Source: Caldicellulosiruptor bescii DSM 6725
GTDB lineage: Bacteria > Bacillota > Thermoanaerobacteria > Caldicellulosiruptorales > Caldicellulosiruptoraceae
Length of the DNA stretch: 64,000 nucleotides
Direction: 5' to 3'
Assembly: GCF_000022325.1 (NCBI RefSeq)
Contig: NC_012034.1
Location: 1,072,501 to 1,136,500 of the forward strand
Program-made: the position numbers and the translations under genes
Notes under the pieces: generated by a model
The model's database searches: none
What the model was told of the DNA's origin: nothing
The model's input: the letters and a program-made list of their open reading frames with translations, nothing else
In this document: one piece after another, positions 26,980-36,235 of the stretch
Layout: every line of letters starts with the position of its first letter
How positions within the stretch are numbered: the stretch's first letter is position 1

Positions 26980-28340
26980 TGATAAGCAATATAGTTTCTA
27001 AGAAAGAATGGAGCGTTTATGAGCTTACAAGCTATTTAAAAAAGAAAGTTGAAATGGATGTGCTTTTGAAAAACATATACCTAAAAGGTGAAGTTATAAG
27101 ACCTTCAGTTTCAGGTGACCATCTTTATTTTGAACTGAAGGATTTAGAATATGATGCAAAAATAAAGTGTGTATTTTTTTGGTTTGACAAAAATGTTGAG
27201 ATAAAGCATGGCTCAAAAGTGCTTGTAAAGGGCAATGTCATTTTTTATGAAAAAGAAGGGATAATTGAGCTAAAGGTAAGCGAAATCACTGATATAGGAC
27301 TTGGAGAGCTGTTTGTAAAATTAAAACAACTTGAAGAAAAGCTAAGACAGGAGGGACTTTTTGATTCAAAATACAAAAAAGAAATTCCACGTTATCCTAA
27401 AAAAGTGGGAATAGTTACTTCAAAAAATGGCGCAGCAATCAGGGACATTCTTAATACAATTTATACCCGATTTGAAAACATTCAGGTATATATTTACAGC
27501 TGCTCAGTTCAGGGACAAAACGCTCCATATGAGATTTGCGAAGGAATAGAATATTTTAACACCGAGGAGCCTGTTGAGGTTATTATTGTTGGACGTGGTG
27601 GCGGCGCATTTGAAGATTTAATGGCGTTCAACAATGAGATGGTAGTAAGGAAGATATTTGAATCTAAAATTCCTATTATATCAGCGGTAGGGCATGAGAG
27701 GGACTATGTTTTAAGTGACTTTGTTGCGGACATGAGGGCTATAACTCCCACCAATGCCGGCGAAATGGTGGTGAGTTTTCAGAAACAGGCACTGGAGAAA
27801 CTGATTGAATATCAAAAGAAAATGAAAAGTGCAATTGAAAAGAAATTTAATAATGTCAAAGAGAAAGTAGGAATACTTCAATACAAATTATACCAAAATT
27901 CGCCAGCAAATACCGTTGCAAAACGTGCACAGGATATTGATTTGTATTGCCACAAGCTTTCTTTTGCAATTAGTAGAAAGCTCCATGAAGCTCATAGAAA
28001 TTTGAAGAATTTTGAAAAAAGATTGGCTGATTTGAATCCTGAATCAAGGCTTTCGATTGCGAGAACAAATTTTGATATATGTAGCAAAAGGCTTGGGGAA
28101 GCTTTCAAGAAGATTTTTCAGCAAAAAGAGTTTGCATATAAGGTAAATCTGGAAAAATTAATTGCTCTAAATCCTCTTAATGTTTTAAAGAGGGGGTATT
28201 CTATAACATTACATAATTCTAAGATTTTGACTTCCATTTCGCAGGTAAGTAATGGAGATGAGATAGTTACTCAACTTTCAGATGGTATAATAAAATCTAA
28301 GGTGTTTTTCAAGCAAAAAGGAGCTGAAAGTGATGTGTGA
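26976..28340 (+). CDS. xseA: Exodeoxyribonuclease VII large subunit
   Basis: 454 residues. N-terminal OB fold (VYELTSYLKKKVEMDVLLKNIYLKGEV), then the catalytic domain with RYPKKVGIVTSKNGAAIRDI, VIIVGRGGGAFEDLMAFN, ISAVGHERDYVLSDFVADMRAITPTNAGE, and a C-terminal coiled coil. It degrades single-stranded DNA with XseB. The ATG overlaps the nusB stop and xseB overlaps its end. Confidence 0.96.
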   Translation: MMISNIVSKKEWSVYELTSYLKKKVEMDVLLKNIYLKGEVIRPSVSGDHLYFELKDLEYDAKIKCVFFWFDKNVEIKHGSKVLVKGNVIFYEKEGIIELKVSEITDIGLGELFVKLKQLEEKLRQEGLFDSKYKKEIPRYPKKVGIVTSKNGAAIRDILNTIYTRFENIQVYIYSCSVQGQNAPYEICEGIEYFNTEEPVEVIIVGRGGGAFEDLMAFNNEMVVRKIFESKIPIISAVGHERDYVLSDFVADMRAITPTNAGEMVVSFQKQALEKLIEYQKKMKSAIEKKFNNVKEKVGILQYKLYQNSPANTVAKRAQDIDLYCHKLSFAISRKLHEAHRNLKNFEKRLADLNPESRLSIARTNFDICSKRLGEAFKKIFQQKEFAYKVNLEKLIALNPLNVLKRGYSITLHNSKILTSISQVSNGDEIVTQLSDGIIKSKVFFKQKGAESDV

Positions 28341-28593
28341 AGTGCAAAAAGATATAAAATTTGAAGATGCGATGAAAAGATTAGAGGAGATTGTAAAGAG
28401 CTTGGAAGATGGTAATCTTTCTCTTGAGGAGGCTATAAAGCTTTACGAAGAGGGAATTAGGCTTACAAAGGTTTGCAATGATATACTCCGCAGCGTGGAA
28501 AAGAGAGTAGTGTTAATTGAAAAACTAAATGGAGAATACATTCAAGATGACATTACCAATGATATTTATGGAGGCTTAGGGCAGAAAGAATGA
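28333..28593 (+). CDS. xseB: Exodeoxyribonuclease VII small subunit
   Basis: 86 residues: FEDAMKRLEEIVKSLEDGNLSLEEAIKLYEEGIRLTKVCNDIL is the classical XseB helical hairpin. It overlaps xseA by about 8 bases and its stop overlaps the ATG of the next gene (ATGA), so translation is coupled through the operon. Confidence 0.96.
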   Translation: MCEVQKDIKFEDAMKRLEEIVKSLEDGNLSLEEAIKLYEEGIRLTKVCNDILRSVEKRVVLIEKLNGEYIQDDITNDIYGGLGQKE

Positions 28594-29489
28594 TAAGCAG
28601 GAAATTAGAGGAATATATATACCTTTCACAGAAAAAAGTAGAAGAGAATTTAGAAAAAATTTTAAAAGAAAGGTCTCCAGAAATAATATATCAGGCTATG
28701 CGATACAGCGTTTTTGCAGGGGGAAAAAGGCTAAGACCTTTGCTGTGTTTGCTTTCATATCAGATGGTTTCAAAAGACCAAATAGTAGACGAAAAGATTT
28801 TGGATATTGCATCTGCAATAGAACTTATTCACACTTATTCTCTTATTCACGACGACTTGCCGGCGATGGACAATGATGTTTTGCGCAGAGGAAAACCGAC
28901 AAATCATGTTGTGTTTGGAGAAGCAATAGCTATTTTAGCAGGAGATGCACTTTTAAATTTAGCAGCAGAAGTTTGCATGGACTGGATATTGCGTTATGGC
29001 TGTGATAAAAATTTAGTAAAAGCAGCTAAATACCTTTTCTGGGCATCTGGTGTGGAAGGTATGATAGGTGGTCAGGTTATTGATATAACAAACTCTGGAC
29101 AGGATATTAAAAGTGAAGAACTTTTGTTTGAGATGCACTTGAAGAAAACCTCAAGATTGATTCAGGCATCGTGTGTATGCGGAGCTCTTGTAGCAGCCGC
29201 AGAAGATGATGTTGTATCTGACTTGGAGGAATACGGTAAAAATCTTGGTCTTGCCTTTCAAATAAGAGATGATGTTTTGGATGTTATTGGTGACAGTAAA
29301 AAAGTGGGCAAGAGCATAGGAAAGGATATAAAAGAAAAGAAGAATACCTTTGTAACCTTTTATGGTTTGGGAAAAGCACAACAGCTTGTTGAACATTATT
29401 CTAAGAAAGCCATAGATGTGATAAAAAAGTATGACAATTCAGAACTTCTTATAGAGCTTACCAATTATTTGATAAACAGAGAAAAGTAG
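28590..29489 (+). CDS. ispA: Polyprenyl (farnesyl/geranylgeranyl) diphosphate synthase
   Basis: 299 residues. First aspartate-rich motif DDLPAMDND, FGEAIAILAGDALL, GQVIDI, and second motif QIRDDVLDV (Mg-diphosphate binding) identify an E-family trans-prenyltransferase. The xseAB-ispA order supports an FPP synthase for quinone or undecaprenyl precursors. Exact chain length cannot be read with certainty. The start overlaps the xseB stop. Confidence 0.92.
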   Translation: MISRKLEEYIYLSQKKVEENLEKILKERSPEIIYQAMRYSVFAGGKRLRPLLCLLSYQMVSKDQIVDEKILDIASAIELIHTYSLIHDDLPAMDNDVLRRGKPTNHVVFGEAIAILAGDALLNLAAEVCMDWILRYGCDKNLVKAAKYLFWASGVEGMIGGQVIDITNSGQDIKSEELLFEMHLKKTSRLIQASCVCGALVAAAEDDVVSDLEEYGKNLGLAFQIRDDVLDVIGDSKKVGKSIGKDIKEKKNTFVTFYGLGKAQQLVEHYSKKAIDVIKKYDNSELLIELTNYLINREK

Positions 29490-29492
29490 CAG

Positions 29493-29520
29493 TTGACATA
29501 ATTTAAATAGAATTTATAAT
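29493..29520 (+). promoter_or_regulatory. rnpB promoter
   Basis: Consensus TTGACA (29493-29498), 16-base spacer, TATAAT (29515-29520), about 10 bases before the mature RNase P RNA 5' end. A second TATAAT lies at 29522-29527. Confidence 0.82.
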
Positions 29521-29529
29521 ATATAATAT

Positions 29530-29880
29530 GCGAGCAGGTCGAACGGCTGCGCAAGGGAATAACCCTTGTGAGGAAAGTCCGAGCTCCACAGGGCAGGGTG
29601 CTGGGTAACACCCAGTGGAGGCGACTCCAAGGAAAGTGCAACAGAAAAGAACCGCCGTCCATTTTTGCATGGATGGTAAGGGTGAAAAGGTGAGGTAAGA
29701 GCTCACCAGCAGTCAGGCGACTGACTGGCTGTGCAAACCCCACCCGGAGCAAGACCAAATAGGGGAACAATGCAGTGGCCCGCTGCGTTCCCGGGTTGGT
29801 CGCAAGAGGTCTGATGGCAACGTCAGACCCAAAGAGAAATAGCCGTTCTCGACAGAACTCGGCTTACAGACCTGGTCGCA
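29530..29880 (+). ncRNA. rnpB: RNase P RNA (M1-type, class A)
   Basis: The 5' end GCGAGCAGGTC pairs with the 3' GACCTGGTCGC as helix P1 (one mismatch). Conserved blocks include GAGGAAAGTCCGAGCTCC, GGCGACTCCAAGGAAAGTGCAACAGAAA in pieces, AAACCCCACCCGGAGCAAGACCAAATAGGGG and ACAGAACTCGGCTTACAGACC near the 3' end. The RNA is the catalytic part of RNase P, which removes tRNA 5' leaders. It is about 351 nt. No protein gene occupies 29,490-29,952; this RNA, its promoter and its terminator account for the region. Confidence 0.97.
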
Positions 29881-29900
29881 CATCAAAAATAGATAATTCA

Positions 29901-29940
29901 AAAAATGCCCAAAGCTTCATTTTGCTTTGGGCATTTTTGC
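29901..29940 (+). terminator. rnpB terminator
   Basis: AAAAATGCCCAAAGC / GCTTTGGGCATTTTT hairpin, about 20 bases after the RNase P RNA 3' end. The A/T flanks also make it usable on the minus strand for the convergent MFS gene. Confidence 0.88.
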
Positions 29941-29952
29941 ATTTTGTCCGTT

Positions 29953-31293
29953 TTATGATCTTTTTATTTTACTCTTGATAACATTCTTGAGGCTCTTTGC
30001 GCCGGGTTCCTTTACGTTCTTTTTAAGATAAATCACAGATAAAAATCTTAAAAAACCTGATACAAAGAATGCAACATGATATGTAGTTATATCAAAATGC
30101 ATATAATTTTTGAAAAAAGTAACAACATAAGGTGCGATATCTTCTATAAGATAGCCTCCAAGTATAATTGGAATAGCCGATCCAAATATTGCATTGAACA
30201 TGTTTATAACACCAACATACATAGATGTTTGGGTTTGATCAGATAGTTTCAGGATTAAATTATTGTTACTCATATCAATTATAGGCCACAACAGTCCTGC
30301 AAAAATACTTATTATAGCTACTAAATACTTGTAATTGTTTTCATTAGTAAAGCACCATACAATAGGCAAGAACGACAAAATACTTGCTGCAAAAAGGAGC
30401 ATGGGTCTGTTACCTATTTTATCTACCACTCTTCCTATGTATGGTAATGTGAGTATGGTTACAATGTTGCTCACAATCTGGGTCAGGAGAATTATATCAA
30501 AATAACTCATTTTGAGGTTTTTTATCATATACATATTAAAGTACGGACCTGCAATGCTAAGTCCAAAATTCCAAATGATAAAAAAGACCATAAATTTTTT
30601 AAAATGATTATTTTTAAGTGTTGAAACAAACATATTTTTCAGATCAGTTTGTTGATTTTGGACCTTCATAGGAATATCTTTTACAAAGAAAAAACAAGCA
30701 ATATCAAGCATTCCCATTATAGCTGCAAACACAAAAACTATAGAAAATCCTAAAAGGTTATTATAAATGTCCAGAAATTTACCAATGGCAAGTCCGCTGA
30801 GCATTCCAACTATGGTAGAGATTGTTGCTCTTCTGGAAAAGAACCTACCTCTTATGTGCATTGGGACCAAGTCATTAATCCATGACCAGAAAGAAACATT
30901 TGTAAACGAATTAGATATTGAAGATATTGTCATCAATAGTACCAGAAAGAATAACAAAATATACGAGCCTTTTCTTAAAATCAGTGGCAAAATGGCAATT
31001 AATGCCCATGGTAGTCTGTGAATAAATCCGCTTATTAAAAATATAAACTTTCTTTTTTTTGACTTTTCAAGAAAATAAGATGCAAAAACTTGCGCTACAC
31101 CACCAAGCACTGGCAGGGCAAGCATCACACCATACATCAGATCGCCAAATCCTATAGCCTTTGCAAATCCTGCAACTGGTGACCCTGTTGTTACATTGAA
31201 AAAAACTATGCCAAATGTGATGCCAAGTATTACAAAATTGAGACTTTTGCGCAGTGAATTGTCTGATGTCAAGTCTGCGTTTAATTTGAACAT
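29953..31293 (-). CDS. Major facilitator superfamily transporter
   Basis: 446 residues with about twelve hydrophobic helices and MFS-like loops (GRFFSRRATISTIVGMLSGLAIG between early helices, GRVVDKIGNRPMLLF in the second half). Inner-membrane permease; the substrate cannot be told. It is transcribed alone toward rnpB, whose terminator hairpin could serve both genes. It is flanked on the far side by the spoVT terminator. Confidence 0.85.
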   Translation of the reverse strand: MFKLNADLTSDNSLRKSLNFVILGITFGIVFFNVTTGSPVAGFAKAIGFGDLMYGVMLALPVLGGVAQVFASYFLEKSKKRKFIFLISGFIHRLPWALIAILPLILRKGSYILLFFLVLLMTISSISNSFTNVSFWSWINDLVPMHIRGRFFSRRATISTIVGMLSGLAIGKFLDIYNNLLGFSIVFVFAAIMGMLDIACFFFVKDIPMKVQNQQTDLKNMFVSTLKNNHFKKFMVFFIIWNFGLSIAGPYFNMYMIKNLKMSYFDIILLTQIVSNIVTILTLPYIGRVVDKIGNRPMLLFAASILSFLPIVWCFTNENNYKYLVAIISIFAGLLWPIIDMSNNNLILKLSDQTQTSMYVGVINMFNAIFGSAIPIILGGYLIEDIAPYVVTFFKNYMHFDITTYHVAFFVSGFLRFLSVIYLKKNVKEPGAKSLKNVIKSKIKRS

Positions 31294-31377
31294 CTAATGA
31301 CCCCCAACATGTTGCATTGTTTACGTTGTAGTAAATTAATTTTTTTTACACAGATTATTATACTTGAATATTTCATT

Positions 31378-31408
31378 AAAAAAAACTGTAGGTTTAAAAA
31401 CCTACAGT
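31378..31408 (-). terminator. Terminator of spoVT (minus strand)
   Basis: ACTGTAGGTTT / AAACCTACAGT perfect stem (31385-31408) with an A-run on the plus strand at 31378-31384, giving U-run termination on the minus strand after spoVT. Confidence 0.85.
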
Positions 31409-31435
31409 TTAACCTTAAAATTTTGTTAAAAACAA

Positions 31436-31987
31436 CTACTGTTCAAGCTGTTTTCCGAAAAAAGATGTTGCAGCTTGAACAAGCTTGTACTCTGAGTCAC
31501 CCATAACAACATTGGATTGTGTTGAACACATAATCACGCTACCGATTACACTTCCTTCGGAAAGTATAGGACTTACTATCTGCGCAGTATATCTTGTTGT
31601 GTCACCTTCGACAATCGGTATGCTGCTCATGTCATTTTCAGATTTCACAACAACAATAGAATTTTCTTCTATCACCCTTTCCAGTTCTTGGCTCAAAGGC
31701 TTATCCATATAATCCTTTTTAGAAGCACCTGCAACAGCAATTACTCTATCTCTATCAGTGATAATTATGATATGTCCACTTACCTGATGAAGTGTTTCAG
31801 CATATTCTTTGGCAAATGCTCCCATTTCGCCTATCGGTGAATATTTCCTTAAGATTACCTCACCTTCGTTATCGGTATATATTTCAAGCGGGTCACCTTC
31901 TCTGATTTTAAGAGTTCTTCTTATTTCTTTCGGGATTACAACTCTTCCCAAATCATCAATTCTTCTTACAATCCCTGTTGCCTTCAT
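31436..31987 (-). CDS. spoVT: Stage V sporulation protein T (AbrB-like regulator)
   Basis: 183 residues. The N-terminal swapped-hairpin AbrB domain MKATGIVRRIDDLGRVVIPKEIRRTLKIREGDPLEIY is nearly diagnostic, followed by a GAF-type domain (about 55-180). In Bacillus SpoVT acts in the forespore to tune sigma-G genes. SD AAAGGAGCTG precedes the ATG. In non-sporulating relatives it may have a wider regulatory role. Confidence 0.95.
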   Translation of the reverse strand: MKATGIVRRIDDLGRVVIPKEIRRTLKIREGDPLEIYTDNEGEVILRKYSPIGEMGAFAKEYAETLHQVSGHIIIITDRDRVIAVAGASKKDYMDKPLSQELERVIEENSIVVVKSENDMSSIPIVEGDTTRYTAQIVSPILSEGSVIGSVIMCSTQSNVVMGDSEYKLVQAATSFFGKQLEQ

Positions 31988-32053
31988 TTTATTTCAGCTC
32001 CTTTTTTAAATATTTCTATAATTAGTTTTGATAATTTTTTGCAGCCTTATTCT

Positions 32054-32425
32054 TTACTTTTCATCATCAACCTTTTTTATTAAATTTTCCAGTTGAATTT
32101 TTCTAAATGTCTGCCTTCTAAGCATGTTATTCACAATTTGTTTTGGTAACTTATCTTTATAATGTTTCAAATATCCTTCTGTATAGAGATAGTTTTTAAC
32201 TAAATTTCTGACTTCATCTTCCCTATCGTGTTCGTTTAATATGGCTTTCTGTATATTTTCTATTTGTTCTTCTCTTCGCCTTTGCTTTTGAATAACCTGT
32301 TGAATCTTTTCATATGGCAAAATCTCACCATACTCTTCAAGATGACGTTTTGTTCTGGTATAATTTTCAACAAGGTTTTTAAAATGCTCGAATCTGCGTT
32401 TGTTTATATGAAGGTCATCTTTCAT
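32054..32425 (-). CDS. Small charged helical protein with internal duplication
   Basis: About 123 residues; I do not recognise the family. Two copies of a roughly 45-residue unit are visible: NLVENYTRTKRHLEEYGEIL... followed by KIQQVIQKQRRREEQIENI, and NLVKNYLYTEGYLKHYKDKL... followed by NMLRRQTFRKIQLENLI. It is predicted all-helical, soluble and basic/acidic mixed. ATG 32425 has an AAAGGTG SD about 6 bases upstream; the GTG at 32434 overlaps that SD. It is a single gene on the minus strand between spoVT and iorA. Confidence 0.72.
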   Translation of the reverse strand: MKDDLHINKRRFEHFKNLVENYTRTKRHLEEYGEILPYEKIQQVIQKQRRREEQIENIQKAILNEHDREDEVRNLVKNYLYTEGYLKHYKDKLPKQIVNNMLRRQTFRKIQLENLIKKVDDEK

Positions 32426-32574
32426 CGTTTTCACCTTTGAATAAAATATTCTACTTAGTATTTTTTACAAATGAATATAGTTTTAATCTTAAAAATGATT
32501 TTAAATCAAACAAATTTACAGTATAATAAACTACAAGTCAGCTTTATGTAGTAGAAAGGGTGAGGAGTAAAACT

Positions 32575-34371
32575 ATGAAAAAAGTCTTAATGGGCAACGA
32601 AGCTGTAGCATATTCTCTTTTTATCAATGGCGTAAATGTTGCTGTTGGATATCCAGGTACGCCTTCAACAGAGGTCATAGAGACGTTGAAAAACTTTCAA
32701 GATGATGATTTTTATGTAGAATGGTCGACAAACGAAAAAGTAGCACTTGAGATAGCAGCAGGTGCGAGCCTTGCAGGTGCAAGAACTGTGGCTGCGATGA
32801 AACAAGTTGGTTTGAACGTTGCAGCAGACCCTCTTTTATCACTTTCGGTTGTAGGTGTAGAAGGCGGACTTATAGTGTTTGTAGCTGATGACCCTGGACC
32901 TCATTCCTCTCAGACAGAGCAAGACACTCGAAACTTTGCAAGGTTTTGCAACCTGCCAGTTTTTGACCCTTCTTCTCCAAAAGAGGCATTTGAACTCATA
33001 AAACCTGCTTTTGAGATTTCAGAAAAATACAAGCTGCCTGTGCTTTTTCGAATGACAACACGAGTTTGTCATTCGAACCAGTCAATTGAGTTTGAATTCA
33101 AAAGAGAAAAGAGGAAGATTAAAGGGTTCGAGAAAAAGCCAGACTGGGTTATTTTACCAGCCCTTTCGTACAAAAAACATATGGAACTTGAACAAAAGCT
33201 TCAGGATATGAAAAAAGAACTTTCTGTTTACAACAAAGTTGAAGGTAAAGGGAAAATAGGAATTGTAACGGGTGGAGTATCATATTTTTACGTGAAAGAA
33301 GCTATAAAGGGTTTTGAGGATTTGTTTTCAATCTTAAAGATTACAGTTGCCCATCCTTTAGATGAAGAACTTATATTGGAATTTGTAAAGGATAAAGAAA
33401 TACTAATATTCATCGAAGAGCTTGACCCTGTTTTGGAAGAAGAAGTTAAACTAATACTTTTTGAGAATGGTAGAATCATCTCAACATATGGAAAACGAAA
33501 TGGTTATGTTCCATTTGCAGGTGAACTTGATGTTGACAAAGTAAAGGACATTTTTTACAAGGTACTTTCTGACAAGCGATTCTTAATGAAAAATACATTT
33601 ACGGATGTTCTGCAAATTCCCAAAAGACAAGCACAACTTTGTGCTGGATGTCCTCACAGGAATTCTTTTTTGATTGTCAAATATGCAACTAAAGGGCAGG
33701 ATGTAATCTTCACAGGAGATATTGGTTGTTACACTCTTGGATTTGCTAAACCCATTTCAACAACAGACACTTGTCTTTGTATGGGTGCAAGTATTACTAT
33801 GGCACAAGGTCTTAAAATTACAGATGGTTCAAAAAAGGTTATTGCCTTTATAGGGGATTCAACCTTTTTTCACAGCGGCATTACAGGACTTGTAAATAGC
33901 TACTACAATAGACACAACATAACCATATGCATTTTAGACAATCTGACAACTGGTATGACAGGATTTCAGCCTCATCCTGGAACAGGAAAGAAGATTTATG
34001 GGGAAGAAGGAAGAAAGGTTAGTATTGAAAGTATTGTAAAAGGAATAGGTGTTGAAAAAGTTTTAATGATTGACCCTTATTCAGATTTTACACAAAATGT
34101 AGACAAAGTAAGAGAATTTTTAAATAACGACCAACTTGGTGTAATAGTTTTTCGAAGAGAATGTGCCAACTTAAATTCAAGAGAAGGCTACTTTAAAATA
34201 AATCAGAACTGTTTAAAATGTAAGGTATGCTTGAATGTGACAGGCTGCCCTGCAATAGATGAAGATGAAAATGGGAATATTTTCATAGATTCAGTTTTGT
34301 GTAAAGGCTGTGGGCTTTGCAAAAATTTTTGTCCTTATTATGCGATTGAAAAGGTGATGGAAAATGAATGA
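32575..34371 (+). CDS. iorA: Indolepyruvate ferredoxin oxidoreductase, alpha subunit
   Basis: About 598 residues. N-terminal pyruvate:ferredoxin-type domain (GYPGTPSTEVIE), a thiamine-diphosphate domain (CAGCPHRNSF, FTGDIGCYTLG, GDSTFFHSGITGL) and two C-terminal 4Fe-4S motifs (CLKCKVC...GCP about 545-560; CKGCGLCKNFCP about 576-587). It oxidatively decarboxylates aryl-2-oxoacids to aryl-acetyl-CoA, reducing ferredoxin. ATG 32575 follows GTGAGGAG. iorB overlaps its end; paaK follows. Confidence 0.94.
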   Translation: MKKVLMGNEAVAYSLFINGVNVAVGYPGTPSTEVIETLKNFQDDDFYVEWSTNEKVALEIAAGASLAGARTVAAMKQVGLNVAADPLLSLSVVGVEGGLIVFVADDPGPHSSQTEQDTRNFARFCNLPVFDPSSPKEAFELIKPAFEISEKYKLPVLFRMTTRVCHSNQSIEFEFKREKRKIKGFEKKPDWVILPALSYKKHMELEQKLQDMKKELSVYNKVEGKGKIGIVTGGVSYFYVKEAIKGFEDLFSILKITVAHPLDEELILEFVKDKEILIFIEELDPVLEEEVKLILFENGRIISTYGKRNGYVPFAGELDVDKVKDIFYKVLSDKRFLMKNTFTDVLQIPKRQAQLCAGCPHRNSFLIVKYATKGQDVIFTGDIGCYTLGFAKPISTTDTCLCMGASITMAQGLKITDGSKKVIAFIGDSTFFHSGITGLVNSYYNRHNITICILDNLTTGMTGFQPHPGTGKKIYGEEGRKVSIESIVKGIGVEKVLMIDPYSDFTQNVDKVREFLNNDQLGVIVFRRECANLNSREGYFKINQNCLKCKVCLNVTGCPAIDEDENGNIFIDSVLCKGCGLCKNFCPYYAIEKVMENE

Positions 34372-34924
34372 TATTATAATAGCGGGAATAGGTGGACAGG
34401 GAAATATTCTTCTTTCAAGGGTGATCTGTCAACTTTTCATGAACAGAGGTTTTGATGTAAAGTCAGCTGAGAATATTGGAATGAGCCAAAGAGGCGGTTC
34501 TGTTGTAAGTTATATCAGAGTAGGAGATGAAGTTGGACCAATTGTGCCAGATGGTAAAGCTAACATTCTAATAGGACTTGAGATGTCTGAAGCAGCAAGA
34601 AATGTTAATAAAATTAATAAAAATTCTTTAGTTGTTCTAAATAATAGGTTTGTAAGACCTAAAAACTCAGATTTAAAAAAACAACAAATACTCAACCTCA
34701 TTGAGTCAAACATTCCAAAATTTTATATATTAAATGCATTTGACATTGCTTTAGAATTGGATATGCCAAAAGCAGAAAATATTACAATGTTAACTTTGAT
34801 ATGTAAAAAAGAAATATTCCCTTTTTCAAAAGAAGAAATTATGACAGCTTTAAAGCTGGTTTTGAGTCCCCAGATGTACGAAATGAATAAAATTCTTGTT
34901 GAAAAAATTTATGAGAAATATTAA
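34364..34924 (+). CDS. iorB: Indolepyruvate ferredoxin oxidoreductase, beta subunit
   Basis: 186 residues, the gamma-type domain of 2-oxoacid oxidoreductases: DIIIAGIGGQGNILLSRVI, SAENIGMSQRGGSVVSYIRVG and ILIGLEMSEAAR. Partner of IorA. The 8-base overlap with iorA indicates coupled translation. Confidence 0.94.
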   Translation: MNDIIIAGIGGQGNILLSRVICQLFMNRGFDVKSAENIGMSQRGGSVVSYIRVGDEVGPIVPDGKANILIGLEMSEAARNVNKINKNSLVVLNNRFVRPKNSDLKKQQILNLIESNIPKFYILNAFDIALELDMPKAENITMLTLICKKEIFPFSKEEIMTALKLVLSPQMYEMNKILVEKIYEKY

Positions 34925-34980
34925 AATTTTATATATTAGCAATCAAATTAAGAAGAGAAAAGAAGAGAGGAGAAGAGATT

Positions 34981-36228
34981 ATGGAAAGTGTTGAGATGAG
35001 AGAAAATGTAAGTGAACTTTTTTTGAGCCAGCTCGAAAATGTCTTTAAAAACAGTCCTTTTTATCAAAAAAAATTCAAAGAAACAGGGGTAAAACTTAGT
35101 AAGATACAGGACTTAGATGATATCAAAAAACTTCCATTTACAACAAAAGAAGAGTTAAGAGATGCTTATCCCTTAGGGCTTATGGCTGTTGATGAGAAAA
35201 AGGTTGTAAGAATTCACTCTTCGTCAGGTACAACTGGAATGCCAGTGATTATTCCTTACACTCAAAAAGATGTTGATGACTGGAAAGAAATGATGAAAAG
35301 GTGTTATCAGTTAGCAGGTGTAACAGAGCTGGACAGAGTCCAGATAACTCCTGGATATGGCCTTTGGACAGCAGGTATTGGATTTCAGCTTGGTGCTGAG
35401 TTTTTGGGTGCGATGACAATTCCTATGGGGCCCGGAAATACAGAAAAACAGCTTCAGATGATGGTGGATTTAAAGTCAACAGTCATTATTGCGACTTCAT
35501 CTTACGGGCTTTTGCTTGCTGAAGAGGTAGTTAAAAGAGGTTTAAAAGACAAGATACATTTAAGAATTGGGATATTTGGTTCTGAAAGATGGGGAGAAAA
35601 ACAGCGAAAAACTATTGAGGCGTATCTGGGCATAGAAAGTTTTGATATTTATGGGTTAACAGAGATTTATGGACCGGGAATTGCAATAGATTGCAAAAAA
35701 CATACAGGCCTTCATTATTTTGATGATTTTCTGTATTTTGAAATAATTGACCCTCAAACAGGAGAGAATGTGCCTGATGGAGAGTTTGGTGAACTTGTTA
35801 TTACCACTTTGAGAAAAGAAGGTGCTCCTCTTATAAGATACAGAACAAGAGACATCACACGAAAAATTCCAGGTGAGTGCAGTTGTGGTTCTAAGTATCC
35901 ACGTATTGACAGGATTGTTGGTAGAACTGACGACATGATAAAGGTCAAAGGTGTTAATATCTTTCCTGCTCAGATAGACACATTTTTGAATGATGTAGAT
36001 GGTGTTGGAAGTGAATATCAAGTGATTATAGAGAGGATTGATTACAGGGATAAACTTACATTAAAGGTTGAGGTTAAAGATGAATATTTTACTTCTGAGA
36101 TGAAAGAGTTAATCTCTCATGAATTTAAAAATAAGATAGGAGTATCGCCTGAGGTCATTTTGTGCAGGGTAGGTGAACTTCCTCGAAGCGAAAAGAAGAC
36201 AAAACGCATATTTGATTTGAGAGGCTGA
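34981..36228 (+). CDS. paaK: Phenylacetate-CoA ligase
   Basis: 415 residues. ANL-family P-loop HSSSGTTGMPVIIPYT (about 78-93), YGLTEIYGPGIA, and the C-terminal hinge with RTDDMIKVKGVNIFP match PaaK-type ligases, which couple aryl acetates to CoA with ATP to AMP. Next to iorAB it could run in either direction: activating aryl acetate, or recovering ATP-equivalents from aryl-acetyl-CoA. SD GAGAGGAGAAGAG precedes the ATG. Confidence 0.92.
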   Translation: MESVEMRENVSELFLSQLENVFKNSPFYQKKFKETGVKLSKIQDLDDIKKLPFTTKEELRDAYPLGLMAVDEKKVVRIHSSSGTTGMPVIIPYTQKDVDDWKEMMKRCYQLAGVTELDRVQITPGYGLWTAGIGFQLGAEFLGAMTIPMGPGNTEKQLQMMVDLKSTVIIATSSYGLLLAEEVVKRGLKDKIHLRIGIFGSERWGEKQRKTIEAYLGIESFDIYGLTEIYGPGIAIDCKKHTGLHYFDDFLYFEIIDPQTGENVPDGEFGELVITTLRKEGAPLIRYRTRDITRKIPGECSCGSKYPRIDRIVGRTDDMIKVKGVNIFPAQIDTFLNDVDGVGSEYQVIIERIDYRDKLTLKVEVKDEYFTSEMKELISHEFKNKIGVSPEVILCRVGELPRSEKKTKRIFDLRG

Positions 36229-36235
36229 AAGAAAA

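Noticed and set aside
31297-31506. Open frame of 69 codons on the plus strand between the MFS gene and spoVT
   Set aside because: It runs through the spoVT terminator and the antisense of the spoVT 3' end, has no SD and a low-complexity sequence; best explained as chance.
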